A DNA stretch of 29,647 nt, from NCBI GenBank assembly GCA_030654555.1, contig JAURXG010000006.1, positions 1 through 29,647 on the forward strand. Reading direction: 5' to 3'. Under the pieces are notes generated by a model that did not search any database, was not told the DNA's origin, and saw only the letters and a list, made by a program, of their open reading frames with translations. Positions 22,775-29,647 of this stretch are shown here, piece after piece. Both the position numbers and the translations under genes were made by a program. Position 1 is the first letter of the stretch. Each line of letters begins with the position of its first letter. The stretch is from Aquabacterium sp. (GTDB lineage Bacteria > Pseudomonadota > Gammaproteobacteria > Burkholderiales > Burkholderiaceae_C).

Positions 22775-24367
22775 TCAGCCCGGGTCGGTGTCGTACATGC
22801 ACTGATAGCGCTCGCGCAGCGGATGCTTCTGGATCTTGCCTGTGCTCGTCATCGGCAGCGCGTCGATGATGGCGATGGCCTTGGGCACCTCGAAGCCGCC
22901 GAGATGCTCTTTGCAATGCTGGATCAGGCCGGCCTCGTCGACCTGCGCGCCGGGCTTGAGCACGACGAACGCCGTCACGGCCTCGATCCAACGCCGGTGC
23001 GGCAGGCCCACCGCCGCAGCATTCGCCACCGCCGGGTGGCGCAGCAGAACGGCCTCGATCTTGATCGACGGCACATTCTCGCCGCCGGTCTTGATCATGT
23101 CTTTTTTGCGGTCCCTGAACATCAGCTGGCCATCGACCCACAGGCCCAGGTCACCGGTGTGGTGCCAGCCGTGGGCGCGCGACTCGGCCGTGGCCTCGGG
23201 GTTCTTGTAGTAGCCCTCCATCACGTTCGGGCCCCGGTGCACGATCTCGCCCACCTCGCCCGGCCCTAGCAGGTGCCCGGCATCGTCCATCACCGCAGTG
23301 TCGTTGATCAGCGTGCTTACGCCCCAGTACGACCCAAAGCGCTGCAACTGCTGTTCCGGGCGGAAGGCGACGGTCAGCGGGTACATCTCGGTCTGGCCCG
23401 TGCCCAGCATGTAGTTCGGGCAGAACTCGGCGATCAGCCGGCGCAGCAGGGTTTCAGGCATCGGCGCCATGGCATACAGACAGACCCGCAGACTGGACAG
23501 GTCGCGCTGTGGACGGGTGGGGTGGTCGAGCAGGGCCTGGTGCATCAGCGGCAGGCCGACGAGGAAGCTCAGCCGTTCGCCCTCGATGGCGTCGAGCACC
23601 TGCGCGGAGTCGAAGCCGCGCATCACGATCAGCGTGCCGCCGGCCGCCAGCAGGCCGAACATCAGGGTGTGCTGCGCACAGTGGAACAGCGGCAGCGTCG
23701 CGTTGGCAACATCGTCGCGCCAGAGGCCGAATTCGATGGCGTTGTTCATCGCCGCCATCACCACCGACAAATGGCTCTGCATCACTCCCTTGGGGCGGCC
23801 CGTCGTGCCGCTGGTGTACATGATCTGGGCCACATCGCGGTCGTGGATCTCGACCTGGGTCTCGGTCGCGGGCTGGGCCGACAGAGCGGCTGAAAAGGCA
23901 CTGAAGGGGCCGCCGCCCTCGCCTTCCAGCACCCAGCCGCGCCCGGGCAGCTTCGCCACCGAGGCGGCGATGTCGGCACGCGCCATCAGCGCCGCGTCCA
24001 CGAGCACGAAACGCGCCTCGGAGTGGTCGATGATGTAGCGCACATCGTCGATACCGAGCCCGGTGTTGATGGGCACCCAGATCAGCCCCGCCCGGTGGAT
24101 GCCGAACATCGCCACCAGGAACTCGAGCGAGTTGTTGCACAGCGTGGCCACACGGTCGCCGCGTGCCAGGCCGGCGGCCAGCAAGGCGTTGGCGCATTGG
24201 CTGACGCGGGCGTCGAAGTCGCCGTAGCCCAGGCGCTCGGCGCCGAGCACGAACGCGGTCTTGGCCGGGTCACGCGCGGCCGAGCGGCGCAGGAAGTCGC
24301 CGATGGCGACGCGTGCCATCGCACCCGGCGGCGGCACGCCGGCGGTGGCAGGAACCGAGGCTGTCAT
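22775..24367 (-). CDS. AMP-forming acyl-CoA ligase (CaiC-like)
   Basis: This 530-residue ANL ligase activates a carboxylic acid as its CoA ester. Seen: IMYTSGTTGRPKGVMQSH (A3), the LGTGQTEMYPLT segment (A5), GEIVHRGPNVMEGYYKNPEAT, WHHTGDLGLWVDGQLMFRDRKKDMIKTGGENV (in parts: HTGDLGLW, FRDRKKDMIKTGGENV), and PMTSTGKIQKHPLRERY with the catalytic lysine. ATG 24367 has GGAGA upstream; the in-frame sequence before it is not conserved-looking. It is 70 bases after etfA, with a stable RNA hairpin in the gap. Fold and GLPxRRW-type elements resemble crotonobetaine/carnitine and cyclohexanecarboxylate-type ligases, but the substrate is unknown. Confidence 0.94.
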   Translation of the reverse strand: MTASVPATAGVPPPGAMARVAIGDFLRRSAARDPAKTAFVLGAERLGYGDFDARVSQCANALLAAGLARGDRVATLCNNSLEFLVAMFGIHRAGLIWVPINTGLGIDDVRYIIDHSEARFVLVDAALMARADIAASVAKLPGRGWVLEGEGGGPFSAFSAALSAQPATETQVEIHDRDVAQIMYTSGTTGRPKGVMQSHLSVVMAAMNNAIEFGLWRDDVANATLPLFHCAQHTLMFGLLAAGGTLIVMRGFDSAQVLDAIEGERLSFLVGLPLMHQALLDHPTRPQRDLSSLRVCLYAMAPMPETLLRRLIAEFCPNYMLGTGQTEMYPLTVAFRPEQQLQRFGSYWGVSTLINDTAVMDDAGHLLGPGEVGEIVHRGPNVMEGYYKNPEATAESRAHGWHHTGDLGLWVDGQLMFRDRKKDMIKTGGENVPSIKIEAVLLRHPAVANAAAVGLPHRRWIEAVTAFVVLKPGAQVDEAGLIQHCKEHLGGFEVPKAIAIIDALPMTSTGKIQKHPLRERYQCMYDTDPG

Positions 24368-24394
24368 GGTGTTCGTCTCCGGGTTTGCAGCTTG

Positions 24395-24424
24395 GCGCGA
24401 CAAGGCCGAATGGCCTTGCCGCGC
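24395..24424 (-). repeat. 13-bp RNA hairpin between etfA and ligase gene
   Basis: On the minus-strand transcript a 13-bp stem forms (24424-24412 with 24407-24395) around a four-base loop. One pair is a G-U wobble; on the plus strand the same position would be an A-C mismatch, which fits selection on the minus-strand RNA. No T-run follows, so it is more likely an mRNA stabiliser, processing site or attenuator than an intrinsic terminator. Confidence 0.6.
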
Positions 24425-24437
24425 GGTCAATCGATTC

Positions 24438-25379
24438 CTACAGGGCGGCTACCAGCTCCGGCACCACCCCGAACAGGTCGCCCACCAGGCCATAGTCGGC
24501 CACCTGGAAGATCGGCGCCTCGGCGTCTTTGTTGATGGCCACGATGACCTTGCTGTCCTTCATGCCGGCCAAGTGCTGGATGGCACCCGAGATGCCCACC
24601 GCAACGTACAGCTGCGGCGCGACGATCTTGCCGGTCTGGCCGACCTGGTAGTCGTTGGGCGCGTAGCCGGCATCGACCGCCGCGCGTGAGGCACCGAGCG
24701 CAGCGCCCAGCTTGTCGGCCAGCGGCTCCAGCACGCTGTGGAACTTGTCGGCAGCGCCCATGCCACGGCCACCGGAGACGATGACCTTGGCCGCGGTGAG
24801 TTCGGGTCGCTCGAGCTTCACGACCTCGCGTCCGAGCAGTTGCGTCAGGCCCAGATCGCTGCCCGCCGCCACGCTTTCCACCGCCGCCGAACCACCCGAC
24901 GCGGCAACCGGGTCGAAGGCCGTGGTGCGGATGCTCAGCACCTTGATCTTGTCCCGGGACTGCACGCGCGCGACGGCATTGCCGGCGTAAAGCGGGCGCT
25001 GAAAGGTGTCGGGCGACTCGATGGCAGTCACGTCCGACAGCTGCGAGGCGTCGAGCAGCGCAGCCACCCGCGGCAGCACGTTCTTGCCGAAGGGCGTAGC
25101 CGGCGCCAGCACATGGGTGCACGAGGCGTCGGCCCGCACTTGTTCGACGACCAGGGCCGCCAGATTCTCGGCTGTCTGCGCGCCCTGGTGCGTGGCGTCG
25201 GCCAGCAGCACCTTGGCCACGCCGGCCGCCGCTGCAGCCGCCTGCGCAGCGGCTGCACAGCCGCTGCCGGCCACCAGCACGTGTACGGCGCCGCCGATCT
25301 TCAGGGCGGCGGCGATGGTGTTGAGCGTGGCCGGCTTCAGCGCGGCGTTGTCGTGTTCGGCAATGATCAGGGTCGTCAT
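24438..25379 (-). CDS. etfA: Electron transfer flavoprotein, alpha subunit
   Basis: EtfA binds the redox FAD of ETF and passes electrons from acyl-CoA dehydrogenases to ETF-quinone oxidoreductase. The 313-residue protein has an N-terminal domain with LIIAEHDN and HVLAPATPFGKNVLPRVAALLD, and the C-terminal FAD domain with VSGGRGMGAADKF, AVDAGYAPNDYQVGQTGK, LYVAVGISGAIQHLAGM and VAINKDAEAPIF. These are canonical. ATG 25379 overlaps the etfB stop in a TGATG junction. The pair is probably dedicated to the two acyl-CoA dehydrogenases of the island, although a housekeeping role cannot be excluded. Confidence 0.97.
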   Translation of the reverse strand: MTTLIIAEHDNAALKPATLNTIAAALKIGGAVHVLVAGSGCAAAAQAAAAAAGVAKVLLADATHQGAQTAENLAALVVEQVRADASCTHVLAPATPFGKNVLPRVAALLDASQLSDVTAIESPDTFQRPLYAGNAVARVQSRDKIKVLSIRTTAFDPVAASGGSAAVESVAAGSDLGLTQLLGREVVKLERPELTAAKVIVSGGRGMGAADKFHSVLEPLADKLGAALGASRAAVDAGYAPNDYQVGQTGKIVAPQLYVAVGISGAIQHLAGMKDSKVIVAINKDAEAPIFQVADYGLVGDLFGVVPELVAAL

Positions 25380-26128
25380 CAAATCACCTTCGCTTCTTCT
25401 TTGAGTCGCTTCACGAGATCGGCCACATCGGCCACCTTGATGCCGGCCTTGCGCGCCGACGGTTCGTCCACGCGCAGCGTGGTGGTGCGCGGTGCCAGGT
25501 CCAGGCCGAGATCCGCCGCCTTGATCACTTCGAGCGGCTTCTTCTTCGCCTTCATGATGTTGGGCAGGGTGATGAAGCGCGGCTCGTTCAGGCGCAGGTC
25601 GGTCGTGATGACCACCGGCAGCTTCATCTGCAGCGTCTCCAGGCCGCCGTCGATCTCGCGGCAGATGGTGGCCGAGCCGCCCTCGATCGTGACCTTCGAG
25701 GCAAAGGTGGCCTGGGCCCAGCCCATCAGCGCACCGAACATCTGCCCGGTCTGGCCGGCGTCGTCGTCGATGGCCTGTTTGCCGAAGATGGCGAGCTGCA
25801 CGCCTTCTTTGGCCGCCACGTGCTGCATCAGCTTGGCCACCGCCAGCGGCTCGAGTACATCGTTCGTCTCCACCAGCACGCCGCGGTCGGCGCCGATGGC
25901 CATGGCGCTGCGCAGCGTCTCCTGGCAGCCCGCCGGGCCGCAGGAGACGGCGATGATTTCGGTGACAACACCGGCTTCCTTCAGCCGCACCGCCTCTTCG
26001 CAGGCGATCTCGTCGAAGGGGTTCATCGACAGCTTCTGGTTCGCGAGGTCGACCCCCGAACCGTCTGATTTCACGCGGGCCTTGACGTTGTAGTCGAGCA
26101 CTCGTTTCACGGCGATCAGTATCTTCAC
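25379..26128 (-). CDS. etfB: Electron transfer flavoprotein, beta subunit
   Basis: EtfB is the AMP-binding partner of EtfA. The 249-residue protein begins with the typical KILIAVKRVLDYNVKARVK and contains LSMNPFDEIACEEAVRLKE, the FGKQAIDDDAGQTGQM AMP/FAD-loop motif, and the recognition-loop region PNIMKAKKKPLEV that docks to acyl-CoA dehydrogenases. The start is GTG at 26128: it gives the family's normal N-terminus and length and has GGAG upstream. The frame is open to 26155 but with no conserved sequence. An intrinsic terminator lies directly upstream, so etfBA need their own promoter or read-through. Confidence 0.97.
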   Translation of the reverse strand: MKILIAVKRVLDYNVKARVKSDGSGVDLANQKLSMNPFDEIACEEAVRLKEAGVVTEIIAVSCGPAGCQETLRSAMAIGADRGVLVETNDVLEPLAVAKLMQHVAAKEGVQLAIFGKQAIDDDAGQTGQMFGALMGWAQATFASKVTIEGGSATICREIDGGLETLQMKLPVVITTDLRLNEPRFITLPNIMKAKKKPLEVIKAADLGLDLAPRTTTLRVDEPSARKAGIKVADVADLVKRLKEEAKVI

Positions 26129-26145
26129 TGCTTCTCCATTGGTTG

Positions 26146-26187
26146 AAAAAAACACGCATCGATCCCGGGGACGTGCCCCGGGTCGAT
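26146..26187 (-). terminator. Intrinsic terminator after the ligase gene
   Basis: On the minus strand a GC-rich stem (ATCGACCCGGGG paired with CCCCGGG-TCGAT, one bulged base, five-base loop; 26187-26158) is followed after five bases by seven Ts (26152-26146). It begins at the last base of the ligase stop codon and separates the regulator-ligase unit from etfBA. Confidence 0.82.
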
Positions 26188-27806
26188 CAATCCCACTTCC
26201 AGTCCCTGTAGGTCTCGCGCAGCCTGGTCTTCAGGAATTTGCCGGTCGAGGTTCTAGGGATCTCGGTGACGAATTCATAGGCCTCCGGCAACTGCCACTT
26301 GGCGAACGTGTGCGCCAGATGGTCGCGGATGTCGTCCGCCGTCGCCGTCATGCCGGGGCGCAACACGATCACCGCCAGCGGCCGCTCGGCCCAGCGCGGG
26401 TGCGCCACCGCGATCACGGCCGCTTCCAGCACCGCAGGATGGCCCATCACGGCGTTCTCGAGGTCGACTGAGCTGATCCATTCGCCGCCGGACTTGATGA
26501 GATCCTTGGTCCGGTCGGTCAGGCGCAGAAAACCATTTTCGTCGATGCAGCCCACGTCGCCGGTGCGCAGCCAGCCGTCGGCGGTGAAGCTGCTTTCGTT
26601 ACGCGGCAATTCGTGATAACTGCCGGTGATCCACGGCCCGCGGACCTGGATCTCGCCCACGGACTTGCCGTCCCAGGGCACCTCGCCTTCTTCGCCGACG
26701 AGCCGAATGTCGACCAGCGGCGCGGCCATGCCCTGTTTGACGCGAAAGGCGTATTGCTCCTCCTGCGGCAGCGCGCGCATGCCCGGCGTCAACACCGAGA
26801 CCGTACCCAGCGGCGAGGTCTCGGTCATGCCCCAGGCGGTGCCGACGACGAGCCCGAACTCATCGAAGCCGCGGAACAGCGACTCCGGAGCGGCCGAGCC
26901 GCCGACGAGCATGCGCATGCCCGGCACCAAGTCGTACTTGCCCGGGTTGGCGCGCAATGTCTGCAGCAGCGACAGCCAGATCGTCGGCACGCCGCCGGTG
27001 ACGGTGACACGCTCGTTCTGGTACAGCTCGAGCAGCGAGTCCGAATCGAGGTGCGGCCCCGGCAGCACGAGCTTGGCGCCGACGAAGGTCGCCAGATACG
27101 GCAGCCCCCAGGCGTTGGCGTGGAACATGGGCACCACCGGCAGCACCGTATCGGTCCCCGACACGCTCAAGGTGCCCGGCAAGGCGGCGACCAGGGTGTG
27201 CAGCACCGTCGACCGATGCGAATAGACCACGCCCTTGGGGCTGCCAGTGGTGCCCGAGGTGTAGCACATGCCGCAGGGCGCGTTCTCGTCCACTCCCACC
27301 GGCTGGAAGTCACCCGTGGCCGTTTTCAGCAGCGCCTCGTAGTCCTCATGTCCAGCGTTCACCGGCTTGCCGGTGAGCGGCACCACGATCACGCGCTCGA
27401 ACTTCACGTCCTTGGCAAACTGCGCCAGCAGCGGCAGAAGCACGTCGTCGACGATCAGCACGCGATCCTTGGCGTGGTTGACGATGAACGCGATGTCGTG
27501 CGGGAACAGTCGCAGATTCAGGTTGTGCATTACCGCGCCGGCGGCCGGAATGCCGAAGTAGCACTCCAGGTGCGCGTAGTGGTTCCAGCACAGCGTGGCC
27601 ACTCGGTCACCGGGCCGGATGCCGGCCTTGACCAGTACCTCGGCCAAGGCCAGCGCGCGACGATTGAAATCGGCGTAAGTCTGGCGGTGCAGCGACTTGT
27701 CTGGCATGCGCGTCACGATCTCGACGTCGCCGTGGTACTGCTTGGCGCGCGCCAGAAAGTGATTGAGCGACAAGGGCGTCTGCATCATGGTGGCAGCAGC
27801 ATTCAC
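26187..27806 (-). CDS. Medium/long-chain acyl-CoA ligase (AlkK-like)
   Basis: This 539-residue ANL ligase resembles the AlkK-type fatty-acyl-CoA synthetases. Seen: VATLCWNHYAHLECYFGIPAAG, HNLNLRLFPHDIAFIVNHA, the phosphate loop CYTSGTTGSPKGVVYSHR, GTAWGMTETSPLG, GEIQVRGPWITGSYH, LRTGDVGCIDENGFLRLTDR, KDLIKSGGEWISS (W after GGE is typical of this group), and PRTSTGKFLKTRLRE with the catalytic lysine. It is read 36 bases after the TetR gene and ends at an intrinsic terminator, so regulator and ligase probably form their own two-gene unit. It may make the CoA ester sensed by the regulator. Confidence 0.95.
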   Translation of the reverse strand: MNAAATMMQTPLSLNHFLARAKQYHGDVEIVTRMPDKSLHRQTYADFNRRALALAEVLVKAGIRPGDRVATLCWNHYAHLECYFGIPAAGAVMHNLNLRLFPHDIAFIVNHAKDRVLIVDDVLLPLLAQFAKDVKFERVIVVPLTGKPVNAGHEDYEALLKTATGDFQPVGVDENAPCGMCYTSGTTGSPKGVVYSHRSTVLHTLVAALPGTLSVSGTDTVLPVVPMFHANAWGLPYLATFVGAKLVLPGPHLDSDSLLELYQNERVTVTGGVPTIWLSLLQTLRANPGKYDLVPGMRMLVGGSAAPESLFRGFDEFGLVVGTAWGMTETSPLGTVSVLTPGMRALPQEEQYAFRVKQGMAAPLVDIRLVGEEGEVPWDGKSVGEIQVRGPWITGSYHELPRNESSFTADGWLRTGDVGCIDENGFLRLTDRTKDLIKSGGEWISSVDLENAVMGHPAVLEAAVIAVAHPRWAERPLAVIVLRPGMTATADDIRDHLAHTFAKWQLPEAYEFVTEIPRTSTGKFLKTRLRETYRDWKWD

Positions 27807-27832
27807 GATTCGGTCTCCGGTGGTTTGAACTC

Positions 27833-27857
27833 AAAAAAATCGTCAGGCTTCGGACGA
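27833..27857 (-). terminator. Possible weak terminator after the TetR gene
   Basis: On the minus strand a five-base stem TCGTC/GACGA with an eight-base loop (27857-27840) is followed directly by seven Ts (27839-27833). The stem is short and overlaps the regulator's stop codon, so at most partial termination between regulator and ligase is expected. Confidence 0.35.
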
Positions 27858-28508
27858 AACGGTGCCCAGCCGCATTGGGCCCAATGCATCGACGCTGCCG
27901 CGATCCCGATCAACGCTCGCACCCAGCCGCTCGCTCAGGCGCGGGAACAACAATGCGAACATGCGCAGTGCGAGCCCGTCGACGCCCAGGCGCCGGTCCG
28001 GCCGATACCATTGGCCGGACCAGTTGAGCGCGCCCAGGACGGTCTGGCGAACGAGCACGGTGTCGGCATCCACCAGACCCAGCGCAGCCGCTTCGCCGAT
28101 GGGTGGCGCCCACAGCGCTTCGTAAGCATCGCGCCACTTCATGATCCGCTGGTGCGCAGGCGGCGACAGACTGCGCCACTCGTACATCATCACCGTCAGC
28201 GCGTCGAGGTTGGGCCCCAGCAGCGCCGTCAGGTGGCACTGCACCATCGCCAGCACGCGTTCGGGCAGTCGGGCCTCGCCGGCCAGCCCCTTGCTGACAG
28301 CAGCGAGAACGTCGCGCACGCCCTCTTCCATCACCGCCACCAGCAGGTCTTCCTTGCTGGCGTAGTGATAGAAGAGCGAGCCCGAGGTCATCTCCAGCGC
28401 CTCGGCGATCTGGCGCACCGAGGTGCGCTCGTAACCGTTCTGGCGGAACAGCCTCGCTGCCGTACGCAGGATCAACGCTCTCTTGCTGATGTCAATGGAG
28501 TCGGCCAT
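27843..28508 (-). CDS. TetR/AcrR-family transcriptional regulator
   Basis: This 221-residue repressor-type protein has an N-terminal TetR DNA-binding domain: ILRTAARLFRQNGYERTSV (13-31), the helix-turn-helix VRQIAEALEMTSGSLFYHYASK (in parts: VRQIAEALEM, TSGSLFYHYASKEDLL). The C-terminal ligand domain (about 65-190) is typical of regulators of fatty-acid and branched-acid catabolism but cannot be assigned to a ligand. ATG 28508 starts just before the conserved region; the ribosome site is weak and the message may be nearly leaderless. Operator site C lies 18-31 bases upstream, so autorepression is likely. Two more copies of the site precede other island operons. It starts 13 bases after the HlyD-like gene. 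Confidence 0.94.
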   Translation of the reverse strand: MADSIDISKRALILRTAARLFRQNGYERTSVRQIAEALEMTSGSLFYHYASKEDLLVAVMEEGVRDVLAAVSKGLAGEARLPERVLAMVQCHLTALLGPNLDALTVMMYEWRSLSPPAHQRIMKWRDAYEALWAPPIGEAAALGLVDADTVLVRQTVLGALNWSGQWYRPDRRLGVDGLALRMFALLFPRLSERLGASVDRDRGSVDALGPMRLGTVSSEA

Positions 28509-28510
28509 GG

Positions 28511-28554
28511 CGTATAGTTTATCAACTAACAAGCGTTTGGTCGCTAACCGTTTG
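28511..28554 (-). promoter_or_regulatory. TetR-type operator pair upstream of the regulator (site C)
   Basis: CTAACAAGCGTTTG at 28526-28539 fits CNAAC-N4-GTTNG exactly. A second, compressed copy CTAACCGTTTG follows at 28544-28554 with only one base between the half-sites. On the minus strand -10-like hexamers (GATAAA 28523-28518, TATACG 28516-28511) lie between the operator and the regulator's ATG. Both copies lie inside the last codons of the upstream HlyD-like gene. Confidence 0.74.
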
Positions 28555-29647
28555 GTCGATGGTCGATCCAGCCCTCTTGCACGATTCCGATGGCACGTGT
28601 CCGGGTGCTGAAGCCGCCGCGCGTGCCTCGGGCACGTTAACCGCCAGTTGTGGCGGCCAGGGCTCGGCGCCGATTCGCACATAGGCCATGCCCGGCAGCC
28701 CGGTCTTGACCTGATCGCGGTGCTGGCCGAGCAGCACCGGGTCGACCCGCGCGCGCACCTTGAAGACCATCTTCTGCCGCTCCGACTCGGTCTCCACCGT
28801 CTTGGGCGTGAACTGGGCGACGCTGGCCACGAAGTCCACCTGCGCCGGAATGACCATCTTGGGTGCCGCATCGAGCACCAGACGCGCTTCGGCGCCGATG
28901 GCCACGCGGCCGGCGGCAGTCTCGGGCAGGAAGAAGCTCATCGTCACGTCCGACAGATCGACCAGCGACACCACGCGCCCACCGCCGGCCAGCACCTCGC
29001 CGCCCTGGGCCAGCACGGTCTGCACGCGCCCGCCGCGCGGCGCGCGCAGCACCGAGTCGGCGATTTCGACCTGGATGCGGTCCGCGGCCGCCTGCGCCGA
29101 TTCGATGGCGGCCTCGGACTCGACGATCTGCGAGCGGGCGGTCAGCACCGCCGACTCGGCCTCGATGCGCTGCGACTTGGCGGCGCTCAGCGCGGCGCGG
29201 CTGGCCTGGACGCGCGCGTTGGCGGCGTCGAGCTGCTGAGGCGAGAAGAACTTCTGCGCCGCCAGCTCCGAGGTGCGGCGCAGTTCCTTCTCGGCCAGGG
29301 CGGCCTCGGCCTCACGCTGCGCGACCAGGGATGCGACGGTCGTCACGGCCTGCTCGCGCTGCCGCACCAGGGCCGTCAGCGTCGCGCGTGCGGTTCTCGC
29401 CTGGCGCAACTGGGCCTGGGCTCCGCGCAACTGCGCGTCCAGCGATTGGGTGTCCATGCGGGCGATCTCGTCGCCGGCAGACACGAAGTCGCCCTCGCGC
29501 ACGCGCACGGACAGCAGCCGCCCGCCGCTCTTGGCAGCCACATCGATCGTCGTGGCTTCCAGTCGTCCGTTGCCGCCGGCGATGCCCTCTGGCAACCCGT
29601 CGGGGGCGGCCCAGCGCCAAGCCACGACGACACCGATGCCGATCACG
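28522..29647 (-). CDS. HlyD-type membrane-fusion protein (N-terminus cut by window end)
   Basis: This is a periplasmic adaptor subunit of a secretion or ABC-type efflux system. The frame is open to the window edge, so the true start lies outside; the first visible residues (IGIGVVVAW) look like the inner-membrane anchor. Then come the lipoyl-like half-motif AAKSGGRLLSVRVREGDFVSAG, a long Ala/Gln-rich coiled-coil hairpin (about residues 65-190), the second lipoyl half SVLRAPRGGRVQTVLAQGGEV, and a beta-barrel domain ending in GLPGMAYVRIGAEPWP. The C-terminal tail ends in DQTVSDQTLVS, an imperfect repeat encoded by the two regulator operators. The transporter partner would lie beyond the right edge. 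Its link to the catabolic genes is only positional. Confidence 0.91.
   Translation of the reverse strand, partial: VIGIGVVVAWRWAAPDGLPEGIAGGNGRLEATTIDVAAKSGGRLLSVRVREGDFVSAGDEIARMDTQSLDAQLRGAQAQLRQARTARATLTALVRQREQAVTTVASLVAQREAEAALAEKELRRTSELAAQKFFSPQQLDAANARVQASRAALSAAKSQRIEAESAVLTARSQIVESEAAIESAQAAADRIQVEIADSVLRAPRGGRVQTVLAQGGEVLAGGGRVVSLVDLSDVTMSFFLPETAAGRVAIGAEARLVLDAAPKMVIPAQVDFVASVAQFTPKTVETESERQKMVFKVRARVDPVLLGQHRDQVKTGLPGMAYVRIGAEPWPPQLAVNVPEARAAASAPGHVPSESCKRAGSTIDQTVSDQTLVS

Noticed and set aside
8130..28508. Calling the island a steroid side-chain degradation cluster
   Set aside because: The aldolase and hydratase logic fits, but no ring-degradation or steroid-specific gene is in the window and the CitE/PrpD branch is not part of that pathway; the substrate is left open.
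1..29647. CRISPR array, tRNA, rRNA, integron or phage genes
   Set aside because: No regularly spaced repeats, tRNA-like folds, integrase or structural phage proteins were seen.

Overview
The window is high-GC bacterial DNA. Protein style and gene content point to a betaproteobacterium, probably Burkholderiales (Comamonadaceae or the Rubrivivax/Leptothrix group). There is no rRNA or housekeeping marker, so this placement is an inference. I see no rRNA, tRNA or CRISPR array. Almost all of it is one dense acyl-CoA catabolic island built from two gene blocks that converge at about 13966-14139.

Left edge (1-1300): the N-terminal 304 residues of an IS110-family transposase on the minus strand, cut by the window start, followed by a 386-bp stretch without a gene that includes a strong 15-bp hairpin. 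Plus-strand block 1 (1301-7956): 2-oxoacid dehydrogenase E1 beta, enoyl-CoA hydratase, lipoyl E2, acyl-CoA dehydrogenase, acyl-CoA ligase and SDR dehydrogenase. No E1 alpha or E3 is present. Plus-strand block 2 (8130-13965): a second crotonase, a nitronate-monooxygenase-family flavoprotein, then a tightly coupled set of thiolase-like, Zn-ribbon/OB, two MaoC-like, thiolase-like and Zn-ribbon/OB proteins. Both thiolase-like proteins lack the nucleophilic cysteine. This resembles the Ltp2-ChsH2 retro-aldolase and ChsH1-ChsH2 hydratase logic of steroid side-chain cleavage.

Minus-strand block (28508 down to 14140): a TetR regulator and a fatty-acyl-CoA ligase ending at an intrinsic terminator; etfB-etfA and a second ligase; then an uninterrupted nine-gene run of acyl-CoA dehydrogenase, class III CoA-transferase, MmgE/PrpD, CitE-like lyase, short citrate-synthase/citryl-CoA-lyase-like protein, bioB, panD, panB and panC. 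An HlyD-type membrane-fusion protein, cut by the window end, lies upstream of the regulator.

Three perfect copies of the palindrome CNAAC-N4-GTTNG lie upstream of the TetR gene, of the nine-gene run and of plus-strand block 2. Each lies one to a few bases upstream of a -10-like hexamer. The likely model is one autoregulated TetR repressor controlling the island. The inferred chemistry is: CoA activation of a carboxylic acid, dehydrogenation with electrons passed to ETF, MaoC hydration, carbon-carbon cleavage by a cysteine-less thiolase-fold aldolase, and processing of a short branched dicarboxylate through a CoA-transferase/CitE branch. Biotin and pantothenate (CoA precursor) genes are joined to the same transcription unit. 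The substrate cannot be read from sequence; branched, isoprenoid-like or steroid-like acids fit best.
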